Shown: positions 1 to 7,839 of the stretch, piece after piece
Layout of the letters: every line of letters starts with the position of its first letter
Numbering within the stretch: position 1 is the stretch's first letter
Source: a virus
Reading direction: 5' to 3' (one strand)
IMG/VR virus record: IMGVR_UViG_3300032291_001215
Span: 1-38,185 of that record
DNA length: 38,185 bases
Notes under the pieces: generated by a model
Databases searched by the model: none
Told to the model about the DNA's origin: nothing
Seen by the model: only the letters and a program-made list of their open reading frames with translations
Made by a program: the position numbers and the translations under genes

Positions 1-771
1 ATGGCAACCGTAATTTCATCTATTTCGCGCCAAGGCGCATATGAACCGTTCGAGTTGCAGGTCTCTCGCGGTCAAATTCAGGGTCATACCCGCACTTGTC
101 CATTTGGCTTTAACACGGCAGTTGGTACTACCGAAGAGACAATTTGGTCTGTTGGCGGCGTTTATTCATTTCCGTCTACTGCAACAGTTTTGACTGTAGT
201 CAGTGATGATGCTGATGATGATGGTAGCCCAGTTGGTACTGGCGCACGCACAGTGGTGATTGAGGGTCTGGATGCAAACTATCTGCCCATTACCGAAACT
301 GTGACTATGAACGGCACTACAGCAGTGACGACTACACAGTCATTCTTGCGCGTGAACACAGCATATGTTGCAACAGCAGGTTCCTCGAATTCCAATGAGG
401 GAACCATCACAATTGCAAACAGCACACCAACGACGCTTGCCGCAATTGCCGCAACTGCTGGTGTAGCAGAGCAGTGCGTCTACACAGTGCCTGCTGGTTA
501 CACAGCGTACATCACACGTTACATGGTGTCGTCCTATAACGCCACTGCCAACGCAGGTAGCACTGGAAAAATTTATGTTCGTCCTTTTGGCGGAGCTTTC
601 TTGTTGGCTACAGTGACTCGCATTCAAGCAATTGGCGCTTTTACTTGTGAGGCTGATTACCCATTCCCAGTCACTGAAAAGTCTGACATCGATTTCCGTG
701 GCATTGCTTTTCTTGGCTCTTCTAACATGAGCGCCCAATTGCAAATGGTCGTCATCAAAGAAGGCCCTTGA
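1..771 (+). CDS. Phage virion structural protein (putative)
   Basis: A 256-residue protein opening exactly at base 1 with ATG. It is rich in Thr, Val, Ala and Gly with alternating beta-type stretches, has no signal peptide or membrane segment, and reads like a soluble beta-sandwich virion protein. Residues 1-50 are the least repetitive part; a short acidic run (DDADDD) falls near residue 70. The stop is followed within 2 bases by the next gene, and the position just before an adaptor gene fits a head or neck structural role. I do not recognise a named family. It could be a decoration, head fibre or tail-associated protein. Confidence 0.6.
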   Translation: MATVISSISRQGAYEPFELQVSRGQIQGHTRTCPFGFNTAVGTTEETIWSVGGVYSFPSTATVLTVVSDDADDDGSPVGTGARTVVIEGLDANYLPITETVTMNGTTAVTTTQSFLRVNTAYVATAGSSNSNEGTITIANSTPTTLAAIAATAGVAEQCVYTVPAGYTAYITRYMVSSYNATANAGSTGKIYVRPFGGAFLLATVTRIQAIGAFTCEADYPFPVTEKSDIDFRGIAFLGSSNMSAQLQMVVIKEGP

Positions 772-772
772 T

Positions 773-1282
773 ATGCCAAGCAAATCACCATCACAAAAAC
801 GGTTGATGCAAGCCGCCGCCCATACAAAGGGTGGCTTTGGTGGTGTGCCTCAGAAAGTCGGCAAAGAATTTGTCAAAGCCGACAAGAAGTTAAAAGAAGG
901 TGGTCTGTATGCCAACATTCATGCAAAACGCGAAAGAATCGCTGAAGGCTCTGGGGAGAAAATGCGCAGAGTTGGGAGCGAAGGTGCTCCAACGGCTAAA
1001 GCATTTAAAGAATCTGCCAAAACAGCCAAAATGAAGGGCGGTGGCCCTAGCTTGGCCATAGGTCGCGGTGAGAAGCTCCCTGCCAAGCAAGGCGCTGGTT
1101 TGACGGCCAAAGGTCGTGCCAAGTACAACCGTGAGACTGGATCAAATTTAAAGGCTCCACAGCCCCAAGGAGGCCCCCGCAGGGACTCGTTTTGCGCGAG
1201 AATGGAGCCTGTAGCAGAAAAGAGCGAAAAGGGCAGTCGATCACGTGCATCGATGCAACGCTGGAACTGCCCCGGCTGGTAA
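773..1282 (+). CDS. Small basic phage protein with DUF6321-like C-terminal part
   Basis: A 169-residue, strongly basic protein. Three blocks can be read. Residues 1-40 carry a KSPSQKRLMQAAAH-type opening common in small phage proteins. Residues about 45-85 contain YANIHAKRERIAEGSGEKMR, a motif seen as its own small phage protein. Residues about 110-145 have GLTAKGRAKYNRETGSNLKA and a following SFCARM, which I recognise as the DUF6321 pattern. It begins one base after the stop of the upstream gene. The high Lys/Arg content suggests binding to DNA or an acidic partner, but no function is established. The last 25 residues look different from the usual family ending. Confidence 0.7.
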   Translation: MPSKSPSQKRLMQAAAHTKGGFGGVPQKVGKEFVKADKKLKEGGLYANIHAKRERIAEGSGEKMRRVGSEGAPTAKAFKESAKTAKMKGGGPSLAIGRGEKLPAKQGAGLTAKGRAKYNRETGSNLKAPQPQGGPRRDSFCARMEPVAEKSEKGSRSRASMQRWNCPGW

Positions 1283-1291
1283 GGAAACACA

Positions 1292-2362
1292 ATGGCGTAC
1301 TCAGACACATACGGTCAAACAGTCAATGTCCAAACCCTGATTGATCATGGTGCGAGACGTGCTGGCAAACTGGCCGAAGAACTGACCTCTGAGCAGTTAG
1401 TTTCAGCTCGTCAGTCGCTTGGCTTTCTTTTGCAGAACCTGATCAACATCGGGATACAGTATTTCGCCATCGATAAAATCGTTTTGGGCGTTTCTGCAAA
1501 CAATTACATATACAGCCTACCCGCAGGTGCAAACGACGCTCTAAACGTGCTTTATCGCACGATGAGCCGCCCTTCTTGTAGCTACAGTTCGTCCGCTGGC
1601 GGTGTTGTGGCCAACGTTGGTGACAACAATGTGGACACCTACTGCCAACAGAGCAGTGCAAACGGCAACATTTCAGCCAATTTTGGGACAAACAACCCCA
1701 TTTATGCTGGCTCGATTGGCATCTTGCCCTATGTTGCGGGCGGTGGAAGCGCCACATGGACGCTGACCCTCGAATATTCGACGGATAACAGCACTTGGAC
1801 GACGCTTGAGAGCCTCGGAACCGTGACTGTGACCGACAACCAGTGGATCTGGACGGATATTAACCCCGGTCAAGACGTGCAGTACTACCGCGTCCGCGCT
1901 TCTGGTGGCACAACGCTGGCTTTGCGTGAGTTTTACGTTGGAAACAACTCAACCGAGATCACAATGTCTCGTTTGAACCGCGACGACTACACAAACCTGC
2001 CAAACAAGAACTTTACGGCCAACCAACCATTCCAATTCTGGTTTGACCGCACGATTCCCCTGCCTACACTGTACTTGTGGCCAGTCCCAAGCGATCCGTT
2101 CGTGCAAATTACCGTGTGGTACAGCAAACAGATCATGGATGTAGGCGCTTTGACTGACGAGCTGTACATCCCAACGCGCTGGTACGAAGCAACTTTGATG
2201 ATGCTGGCTCACCGTATGAGCCTCGAGTTGCCCGGCGTTGACATGCAACGCATCCAATACCTCGAAGCGCAGGCCGAGAAGTACCTAAACATGGTTGAGC
2301 AAGAAGAGCGTGACAAGTCGCCGATCTACTTCGCTCCTAACATCAGCGTGTACACAAAATAA
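1292..2362 (+). CDS. Head-tail adaptor-like neck protein with an inserted beta domain
   Basis: A 356-residue protein. The N-terminal helical part (about 1-70) and the C-terminal half (about 228-356) have the layout of phage adaptor/tail tubular proteins. These include a LNRDDYTNLPNK motif, a PTLYLWPVPSD strand, a VWYSKQIMDVG strand, a TRWYEATLMMLAHRM helix and an LEAQAEKYL helix. Such proteins sit under the portal and join head to tail. Between them, at residues about 95-225, lies an extra Ser/Thr/Gly-rich beta domain with EYSTDNSTWTTL, which resembles a discoidin-like (F5/8 type C) carbohydrate-binding fold. That comparison is by eye only. A second adaptor-like gene lies at 18200. The ATG follows AAGGAA. 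Confidence 0.65.
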   Translation: MAYSDTYGQTVNVQTLIDHGARRAGKLAEELTSEQLVSARQSLGFLLQNLINIGIQYFAIDKIVLGVSANNYIYSLPAGANDALNVLYRTMSRPSCSYSSSAGGVVANVGDNNVDTYCQQSSANGNISANFGTNNPIYAGSIGILPYVAGGGSATWTLTLEYSTDNSTWTTLESLGTVTVTDNQWIWTDINPGQDVQYYRVRASGGTTLALREFYVGNNSTEITMSRLNRDDYTNLPNKNFTANQPFQFWFDRTIPLPTLYLWPVPSDPFVQITVWYSKQIMDVGALTDELYIPTRWYEATLMMLAHRMSLELPGVDMQRIQYLEAQAEKYLNMVEQEERDKSPIYFAPNISVYTK

Positions 2363-2709
2363 TGCCAATCTTTCTCGACACCCGTGGAAATGCTACTTTA
2401 TCGATAGCGATCTGTGATCGTTGCAAGATGAAGCGTGCCCACGACGAGATGAGACCTGACCCCAATTTCCCCGGCCTCCAAGTTTGTGGCCAAGGTTGTG
2501 CGGATGAGAAAGATCCCTATAGACTCCCAGCCCGAAAAACTGAGAGAATAACGATCAGATTCCCACGTCCTGACGTGAGCGTTGCCGCCAATGACAATGA
2601 CATTGTTACGACTCAAAATGGCATCACAGGTGGTAGCTTCATCATCTCGACTGAAGGTAATACTCAGACGCCCGAGAACAACGGTAACAATGACCAACTG
2701 AGCCCATGA
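2362..2709 (+). CDS. Small phage protein with a zinc-ribbon-like Cys motif
   Basis: A 115-residue protein whose ATG overlaps the final base of the upstream stop, suggesting coupled translation. Residues 18-21 (CDRC) and 42-46 (CGQGC) form a C-x2-C...C-x3-C arrangement that could bind one zinc ion. The C-terminal 35 residues are Asn/Thr/Gly-rich and probably disordered. Small Cys-ribbon proteins of this sort occur beside fibre genes in related phages, but I cannot give a role. It sits between an adaptor-like gene and a large fibre gene. Confidence 0.65.
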   Translation: MPIFLDTRGNATLSIAICDRCKMKRAHDEMRPDPNFPGLQVCGQGCADEKDPYRLPARKTERITIRFPRPDVSVAANDNDIVTTQNGITGGSFIISTEGNTQTPENNGNNDQLSP

Positions 2710-2710
2710 T

Positions 2711-4681
2711 ATGTCCGCACAAGTAACGATCTCACAATTACCAACCGCTGGCACGATTACAGGCTCCGAGCTTGTACCTATTGTTCAGAATGGCCAGACC
2801 GTTCAAACAACTACCGGCGCGATCTCCTCTTCGCCCAATCAAACACAGACGTTCCTGACGCTCAACCAAGAGCCTACGTTGGCCAACAGCCGTGCGCTGT
2901 CTGGTGGTACTGGTGTTGGTTTGATTGACGGTGGTGCGCAGTCCACGCTTCAGGTGTATCTAAATGGCGTCTCAGGAAGCCTTGAATCGGCTTCTAACGG
3001 GATTATTTCCAAATCTAGTGGCTCAGTAGTCGCTCGTACACTTTCGACGTCTGGTAGCGGTTTAAGCGTTACTAATGGCAACGGCGTGTCTGGTGACCCT
3101 ACGTTCCAATTGACAGGCGTGGCCGCATCCGTTGCTGGCTTGTCTGGCACGGGTGTTTTGGCCATGACTGGTGGCGGCACTACGGTGTCTGGTCGTGACC
3201 TTATAGGTACGTCAAATCAGATCACTGTTACCAACGGAAACGGTGCTTCTGGTAACCCTACGTTTGCAATTGCTGACAACGTTGTGCTCCCCGGCACGGA
3301 GGGTGTGACCCTTCCAATCGGTACAACCGCCGAGCGTCCTTCTCCAGCCACCAATGGTGAACTTCGCTACAACACCACTACAGCTACCTTTGAAGGTTAT
3401 GCAAACGGCGCTTGGGGCGCTATCACTACAGGCACTGGCGTAACCTCTGTTGGTTTGGTGTTGCCTAGTGACTTCACCGTCACCAACTCACCAGTGACTT
3501 CTGCTGGCGATCTGACGGCAACTTGGGCATCCCAGACAGCCAACTATATGCTGGCGGCTCCTAACGGCTCTTCTGGCACGCCTAGCTTCCGTGCAATGGT
3601 CAATGCAGACCTCCCCGCTTCTGGTGTGACTGCAAACACCTACGGCTCAACCACAGCGATCCCTGTCATCACTGTGAATGCCAAGGGTGTGATTACAGGT
3701 GTAACAACCGCCGCCATCACTGGTGGCTTGGTGTATCAGGGCTCTTGGAACGCCTCGACTAACACGCCTACGCTTGCATCTGGTGTTGGCACAAACGGTT
3801 ACTACTATGTTGTCTCAGTTGCTGGAGCAACAAACCTTGACGGTATTACTGACTGGCAAGTGGGTGACTGGGCTATCTTCAATGGTACATCTTGGCAAAA
3901 GATTGACCAGACCAACTTGGTCAGCTCTGTCAATGGTCAGACAGGCGCTGTTGTTCTTGGCTACGCTGATGTCGGCGCACCTTCTACCAGCGGCACTAAT
4001 GCAACTGGCACTTGGAATATTGCGATCTCTGGTAACGCCGCCACGGCCACATCCGCTACCAGCGCGACTTCTGCAACCACCGCAACTAACGTAGCTGGCG
4101 GTGCGGCCAACAAGATTGTTTACAACACAAACTCTGGCACAACAAGCTTTATTGACGCGCCAGTAACCACTGGCCATTATTTGAAGTGGAATGGCTCCGC
4201 CTTCACTTGGGATGTGGCTGGAACGGGCACAGTGACCTCTGTGGACGTTTCTGGTGGCACGACAGGCTTGACTACCTCCGGTGGCCCTGTAACTTCTTCT
4301 GGCACGATTACGTTTGCTGGTACGTTGATTACATCAAACGGCGGCACTGGCTTGACTAGCTATACGGCTGGTGACCTTCCTTACTACTCAACAGGCACAG
4401 CTTTGAGCAAGTTGGGTATTGGATCCAGCACATACTTGCTGACATCTAGCGGTACTGCACCGCAGTGGAGCGATCCTTCTGGCGTCACGGTTGGTAGCGC
4501 TACAAATGCCACAAACGCCGCAAACGTGGCCACAACAGCCACGAGCACAAACGCCGACTTTTACATTCCGTTTGTTGCCTCATCTTCCACTGGCAATCAA
4601 GCTCTAGGTGTTGATGCTGGTATTACTTACAATCCATCAACTAACGCAATCACTGCTGGTATCTCAGGAGGTACGTTCTAA
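2711..4681 (+). CDS. Large phage tail fibre protein
   Basis: A 656-residue, Ser/Thr/Gly-rich protein with low charge, as is usual in elongated phage fibres. Internal repeats include VTNGNGVSGDPTF (about residue 120) and VTNGNGASGNPTF (about 174). A fibre module GELRYNTTTATFEGYANGAW lies near residue 215-235. A second module around residues 340-420 carries GYYYVVSVAG, DWQVGDWAIFNG and SVNGQTGAVVLGYADVGAP, patterns common in phage fibres. It ends with SGGTF, and a similar ending (TGGSF) occurs in the fibre at 18844. The ATG lies one base after the preceding stop. The role is adsorption or attachment of further fibre proteins; the receptor is unknown. Confidence 0.8.
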   Translation: MSAQVTISQLPTAGTITGSELVPIVQNGQTVQTTTGAISSSPNQTQTFLTLNQEPTLANSRALSGGTGVGLIDGGAQSTLQVYLNGVSGSLESASNGIISKSSGSVVARTLSTSGSGLSVTNGNGVSGDPTFQLTGVAASVAGLSGTGVLAMTGGGTTVSGRDLIGTSNQITVTNGNGASGNPTFAIADNVVLPGTEGVTLPIGTTAERPSPATNGELRYNTTTATFEGYANGAWGAITTGTGVTSVGLVLPSDFTVTNSPVTSAGDLTATWASQTANYMLAAPNGSSGTPSFRAMVNADLPASGVTANTYGSTTAIPVITVNAKGVITGVTTAAITGGLVYQGSWNASTNTPTLASGVGTNGYYYVVSVAGATNLDGITDWQVGDWAIFNGTSWQKIDQTNLVSSVNGQTGAVVLGYADVGAPSTSGTNATGTWNIAISGNAATATSATSATSATTATNVAGGAANKIVYNTNSGTTSFIDAPVTTGHYLKWNGSAFTWDVAGTGTVTSVDVSGGTTGLTTSGGPVTSSGTITFAGTLITSNGGTGLTSYTAGDLPYYSTGTALSKLGIGSSTYLLTSSGTAPQWSDPSGVTVGSATNATNAANVATTATSTNADFYIPFVASSSTGNQALGVDAGITYNPSTNAITAGISGGTF

Positions 4682-5061
4682 TGGCACAAACAGGCTACAC
4701 ACCAATTCAGCTCTACTACAGCGCTACAACAACTAATGCGCCATCGGCAGGAAATCTTGCCGCTGGGGAGTTGGCAATTAACACGGCTGACGGTAAACTC
4801 TTCTACAAAGATAGTGGCGGTTCAGTACAAGTTATCGCGTGGAAAACAACCCCAGTTTCTGCTGGTGGTACAGGTTCTACGACGCTGACAGCAAACAATG
4901 TTTTGTTGGGTAACGGAACTTCTGCTTTACAGGTTGTTGCTCCGGGCGCTTCTGGTAATGTGTTGACATCCAACGGAACAACTTGGACATCAGCTACACC
5001 AGCGGCTTCTGGCGCAAGCAAGGGTCAAGCAATCGCTTTTTCAATCGTATTCGGTCTGTAA
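4681..5061 (+). CDS. Short fibre-associated protein
   Basis: A 126-residue protein starting on the last base of the upstream fibre stop. Its opening QLYYSATTTNAPSAGNLAAG and the following GELAINTADGKLFYKDSGG match the head-domain style of many phage fibre proteins. A GGTGSTTLTANNVLLGNG segment at about residues 60-77 is a typical fibre repeat. The last residues SKGQAIAFSIVFGL could interact with another fibre subunit. It probably continues or caps the large fibre encoded just upstream. The exact function is not known. Confidence 0.7.
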   Translation: MAQTGYTPIQLYYSATTTNAPSAGNLAAGELAINTADGKLFYKDSGGSVQVIAWKTTPVSAGGTGSTTLTANNVLLGNGTSALQVVAPGASGNVLTSNGTTWTSATPAASGASKGQAIAFSIVFGL

Positions 5062-5070
5062 GGAACCATC

Positions 5071-5469
5071 ATGGCAAATCCAAATATCGTCAACGTCACG
5101 ACCCTCACAGGCAACACGACGTACTTAACTCCTAGCGGCACAACTGCTGTTGTTCTGTTGCCCAACGCCGCATCTTCTGGTTTGGTCTACAAGATCAATC
5201 AGATTGTCTGCGCTAACGTGAACGGCTCTTCTGCCGTGAATGCTACCGTAGCCATCTACACCAACGGTGCTGTGGCCCAAGGCTCTGCACCTAGCGGTGG
5301 TACGGCATACCCAATCATCTCAACGATCTCTGTGCCTGCTAGTGCATCACTGATTGCTGTGGACAAGACAACTGGTGTCTATCTGATGGAAGGCACATCA
5401 ATCACTGTGACTTCTGGCACAGCGAGCGGTATCACTTACACGATCAGCTACGAATCTATCGCTTCTTGA
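5071..5469 (+). CDS. Small virion/fibre-associated protein
   Basis: A 132-residue, Ala/Thr/Ser-rich, all-beta-looking protein without membrane segments. It lies 9 bases after the previous stop, behind a GGAACC ribosome binding site. The sequence pattern (NTTYLTPSGTTAVVLLPNAA, then alternating hydrophobic strands) resembles small virion proteins that accompany fibres. It directly precedes the RCC1 gene block, so it could form the adaptor or collar to which the propeller proteins attach. That placement is inference; no family was recognised. Confidence 0.6.
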   Translation: MANPNIVNVTTLTGNTTYLTPSGTTAVVLLPNAASSGLVYKINQIVCANVNGSSAVNATVAIYTNGAVAQGSAPSGGTAYPIISTISVPASASLIAVDKTTGVYLMEGTSITVTSGTASGITYTISYESIAS

Positions 5470-5481
5470 TAGGGGAACAGT

Positions 5482-6636
5482 ATGTCATTACGACAAATGT
5501 TCGCTGGGAGTATTGTTAAGCCGGGCTTTAACCCGCTGGCGGCACAGACCACCACTTATACAAATTATTTGTATTCTTGGGGGTATAACGATTTTGGTCA
5601 GCTCGGTTTAAGTAACATTACAAACTACTCATCACCCAAACAAGTTGGATCGTTGTCAAATTGGGCGACGATTGCTAATGTTAAAACTGAGAATGGCAAT
5701 TCTGCTCAGTTTTTAGCAACAAAAACCGATGGTACTTTGTGGGTCTGTGGCAGAAATAATGTTGGACAACTTGGATTGGGTAACATAACTAACTACTCAT
5801 CACCCAAACAAGTTGGTTCTCTTACTAATTGGTTAAGTGTATCAGCAGGAGAATACTCTACTGCGGCAATTAAAACTGATGGCACTCTGTGGTCTTGGGG
5901 AGATAACTTTCAAGGCCAACTTGGTTTGACCAATAGAACAAATTATTCATCGCCCAAACAAGTCGGCTCTTTGTCAAATTGGTCTAAGGTTACATCAGGC
6001 TACTACCATACTGTTGCCGTCAAAACTGATGGGACGCTTTGGTCTTGGGGTTTGAATGATTATGGTCAATTAGGATTGAATATAGCCGTTACCGCTAAAA
6101 GATCATCTCCAACGCAAGTCGGCTCCCTCACGAACTGGCTAAATGTTTCCGCTGGTGGATATTTTACTGTTGCTGTAAAAACAAACGGAACATTATGGAC
6201 GTGGGGACGTAGTAATTTTGGCCAACTTGGTTTAGGTACCACAACTTCTTACTCATCTCCAAGGCAAGTTGGTTCTTTGCTTAATTGGGCAAGTGTTAAC
6301 ACTGGAACATATCATGTTCTTGCAATTAAAACTGACGGCACGTTATGGACTTGGGGATATAACGGCGCTGGCCAACTTGGTTTAAATAACCAAACGGATT
6401 ATTCATCACCTAAACAGGTGGGTGTTTTAACAACTTGGTCGCAAACCTCTGGTTCTGTTTACTCATCTGCTTCTGTCAAAACTGATGGAACTTTATGGGG
6501 TTGGGGACAAAATAATGTTGGCCAATTAGGTTTTGGTAACACAACTTATTATTCATCTCCAAAACAACTTGGCGCATTAACAAATTGGTACAGAGTATCT
6601 TTTACGGCTACTTCTACCTTCGCTTTAGGATACTAA
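5482..6636 (+). CDS. RCC1-repeat seven-bladed propeller protein, pair A first gene
   Basis: A 384-residue protein. After a 35-residue N-terminal segment (VKPGFNPLAAQT) come seven repeats, each with a WSWG-type and a GQLG-type motif (for example LWSWGLNDYGQLGL) and a SSPKQVGSL linker, spaced about 50 residues apart. Seven RCC1 repeats form one complete beta-propeller. In eukaryotes and bacteria RCC1 propellers are binding scaffolds; here, among phage fibre genes, a receptor-binding role is the likeliest. The N-terminal segment is shared with the gene at 9609, so it may be the virion attachment part. The codons are visibly more AT-rich than in neighbouring structural genes, suggesting acquisition from another source. 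Confidence 0.85.
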   Translation: MSLRQMFAGSIVKPGFNPLAAQTTTYTNYLYSWGYNDFGQLGLSNITNYSSPKQVGSLSNWATIANVKTENGNSAQFLATKTDGTLWVCGRNNVGQLGLGNITNYSSPKQVGSLTNWLSVSAGEYSTAAIKTDGTLWSWGDNFQGQLGLTNRTNYSSPKQVGSLSNWSKVTSGYYHTVAVKTDGTLWSWGLNDYGQLGLNIAVTAKRSSPTQVGSLTNWLNVSAGGYFTVAVKTNGTLWTWGRSNFGQLGLGTTTSYSSPRQVGSLLNWASVNTGTYHVLAIKTDGTLWTWGYNGAGQLGLNNQTDYSSPKQVGVLTTWSQTSGSVYSSASVKTDGTLWGWGQNNVGQLGFGNTTYYSSPKQLGALTNWYRVSFTATSTFALGY

Positions 6637-6637
6637 T

Positions 6638-7819
6638 ATGCCAATACTTGTATCAGGCGTTCAATACTCAGGCATCTGGACAATGCAACAGGTGAATGCC
6701 GCTATTGCGGCTGGGACTTGGCCTTTGCCTCCGTATATGTACTCTTGGGGTTTAAACAATACTGGTCAGCTTGGTACTGGAAACATAACAAGTTATTCAT
6801 CTCCAAAACAAGTTGGTTCTTCTGCCAGATGGACAACTGGAGCCTCTGGTGGTTATTGGAATGTTGGAAGAACTTTTGTTGTAGCAATCAAATCCGATAA
6901 TTCGCTTTGGTCTTGGGGCGGTAACACAAAAGGTCAACTTGGTCTTGGAAATAGAACTGATTATTCATCTCCTAAGCAAGTTGGTTCATTGACTACTTGG
7001 TCTTCAGTTTCTGCTGGCGGGGGATATTCAAGTTGTTTTGCCGCCGCAATCAAGTCGGATGGAACATTGTGGGTTTGGGGAGATAACATTGAAGGTCAAT
7101 TAGGTCTTGGCAACAGGACGTCTTATTCCTCACCAAAGCAAGTTGGAGCGTTAACTAATTGGTCAAAAGTTTCTTGCGGTGCTTATTATCAGTACACAGC
7201 CGCCGTCAAAACTGATGGAACATTGTGGTCTTGGGGCTATAACTTCTTTGGTCAACTTGGTCTTGGTAACACAACTTCTTATTCATCTCCAAAGCAGGTT
7301 GGATCTTTAACAAATTGGCTTTCCGTTGCTACTGGGTACGCAACAACTTGGTCAATTAAAACAAACGGAACCTTGTGGTCTTGGGGTTATAACGCCAATG
7401 GAGAGCTTGGTATTGGTAATACAACCGATTACTCCAGTCCAAAACAAATTGGTGCGTTAACTAATTGGCTATCAGTTACTTGTGGATATAACCATGCACT
7501 TGCAATCAAGACGGATGGAACCTTGTGGGCTTGGGGTAGGAACATAGTTGGAAATCTTGGAACTGGAAACATTACCAACTATTCTTCACCAAAACAAATT
7601 GGAGCTTTAACAACATGGTCAAAAACCATGCTGACTGGTAACTATGCTAGTTTTGCCATTAAAACCGACGGTACTTTGTGGTCATGGGGTTTAAATAGCA
7701 ATGGTCAACTTGGACTCAATAATAGAACATATTATTCTTCGCCAAAACAAGTTGGTTCACTAACTACTTGGTATCAAGTATTTTCTGGTAGTGAATCAGC
7801 ATATGCTATAAATCAATAA
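6638..7819 (+). CDS. RCC1-repeat seven-bladed propeller protein, pair A second gene
   Basis: A 393-residue protein beginning one base after the stop of the first RCC1 gene. The N-terminal 35 residues (GVQYSGIW ... AAGTWPLPP) differ from pair A first gene but match the gene at 10736. Seven RCC1 repeats follow, with WG/GQLG pairs such as LWSWGGNTKGQLGL and one variant reading GELG and one GNLG. All seven blades are present, so the propeller should be closed. Like its neighbour it is AT-rich. The likely role is a tail appendage that binds a host surface ligand; the ligand cannot be read from the sequence. Confidence 0.85.
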   Translation: MPILVSGVQYSGIWTMQQVNAAIAAGTWPLPPYMYSWGLNNTGQLGTGNITSYSSPKQVGSSARWTTGASGGYWNVGRTFVVAIKSDNSLWSWGGNTKGQLGLGNRTDYSSPKQVGSLTTWSSVSAGGGYSSCFAAAIKSDGTLWVWGDNIEGQLGLGNRTSYSSPKQVGALTNWSKVSCGAYYQYTAAVKTDGTLWSWGYNFFGQLGLGNTTSYSSPKQVGSLTNWLSVATGYATTWSIKTNGTLWSWGYNANGELGIGNTTDYSSPKQIGALTNWLSVTCGYNHALAIKTDGTLWAWGRNIVGNLGTGNITNYSSPKQIGALTTWSKTMLTGNYASFAIKTDGTLWSWGLNSNGQLGLNNRTYYSSPKQVGSLTTWYQVFSGSESAYAINQ

Positions 7820-7839
7820 AACTTCTTAAAAATAAACAC

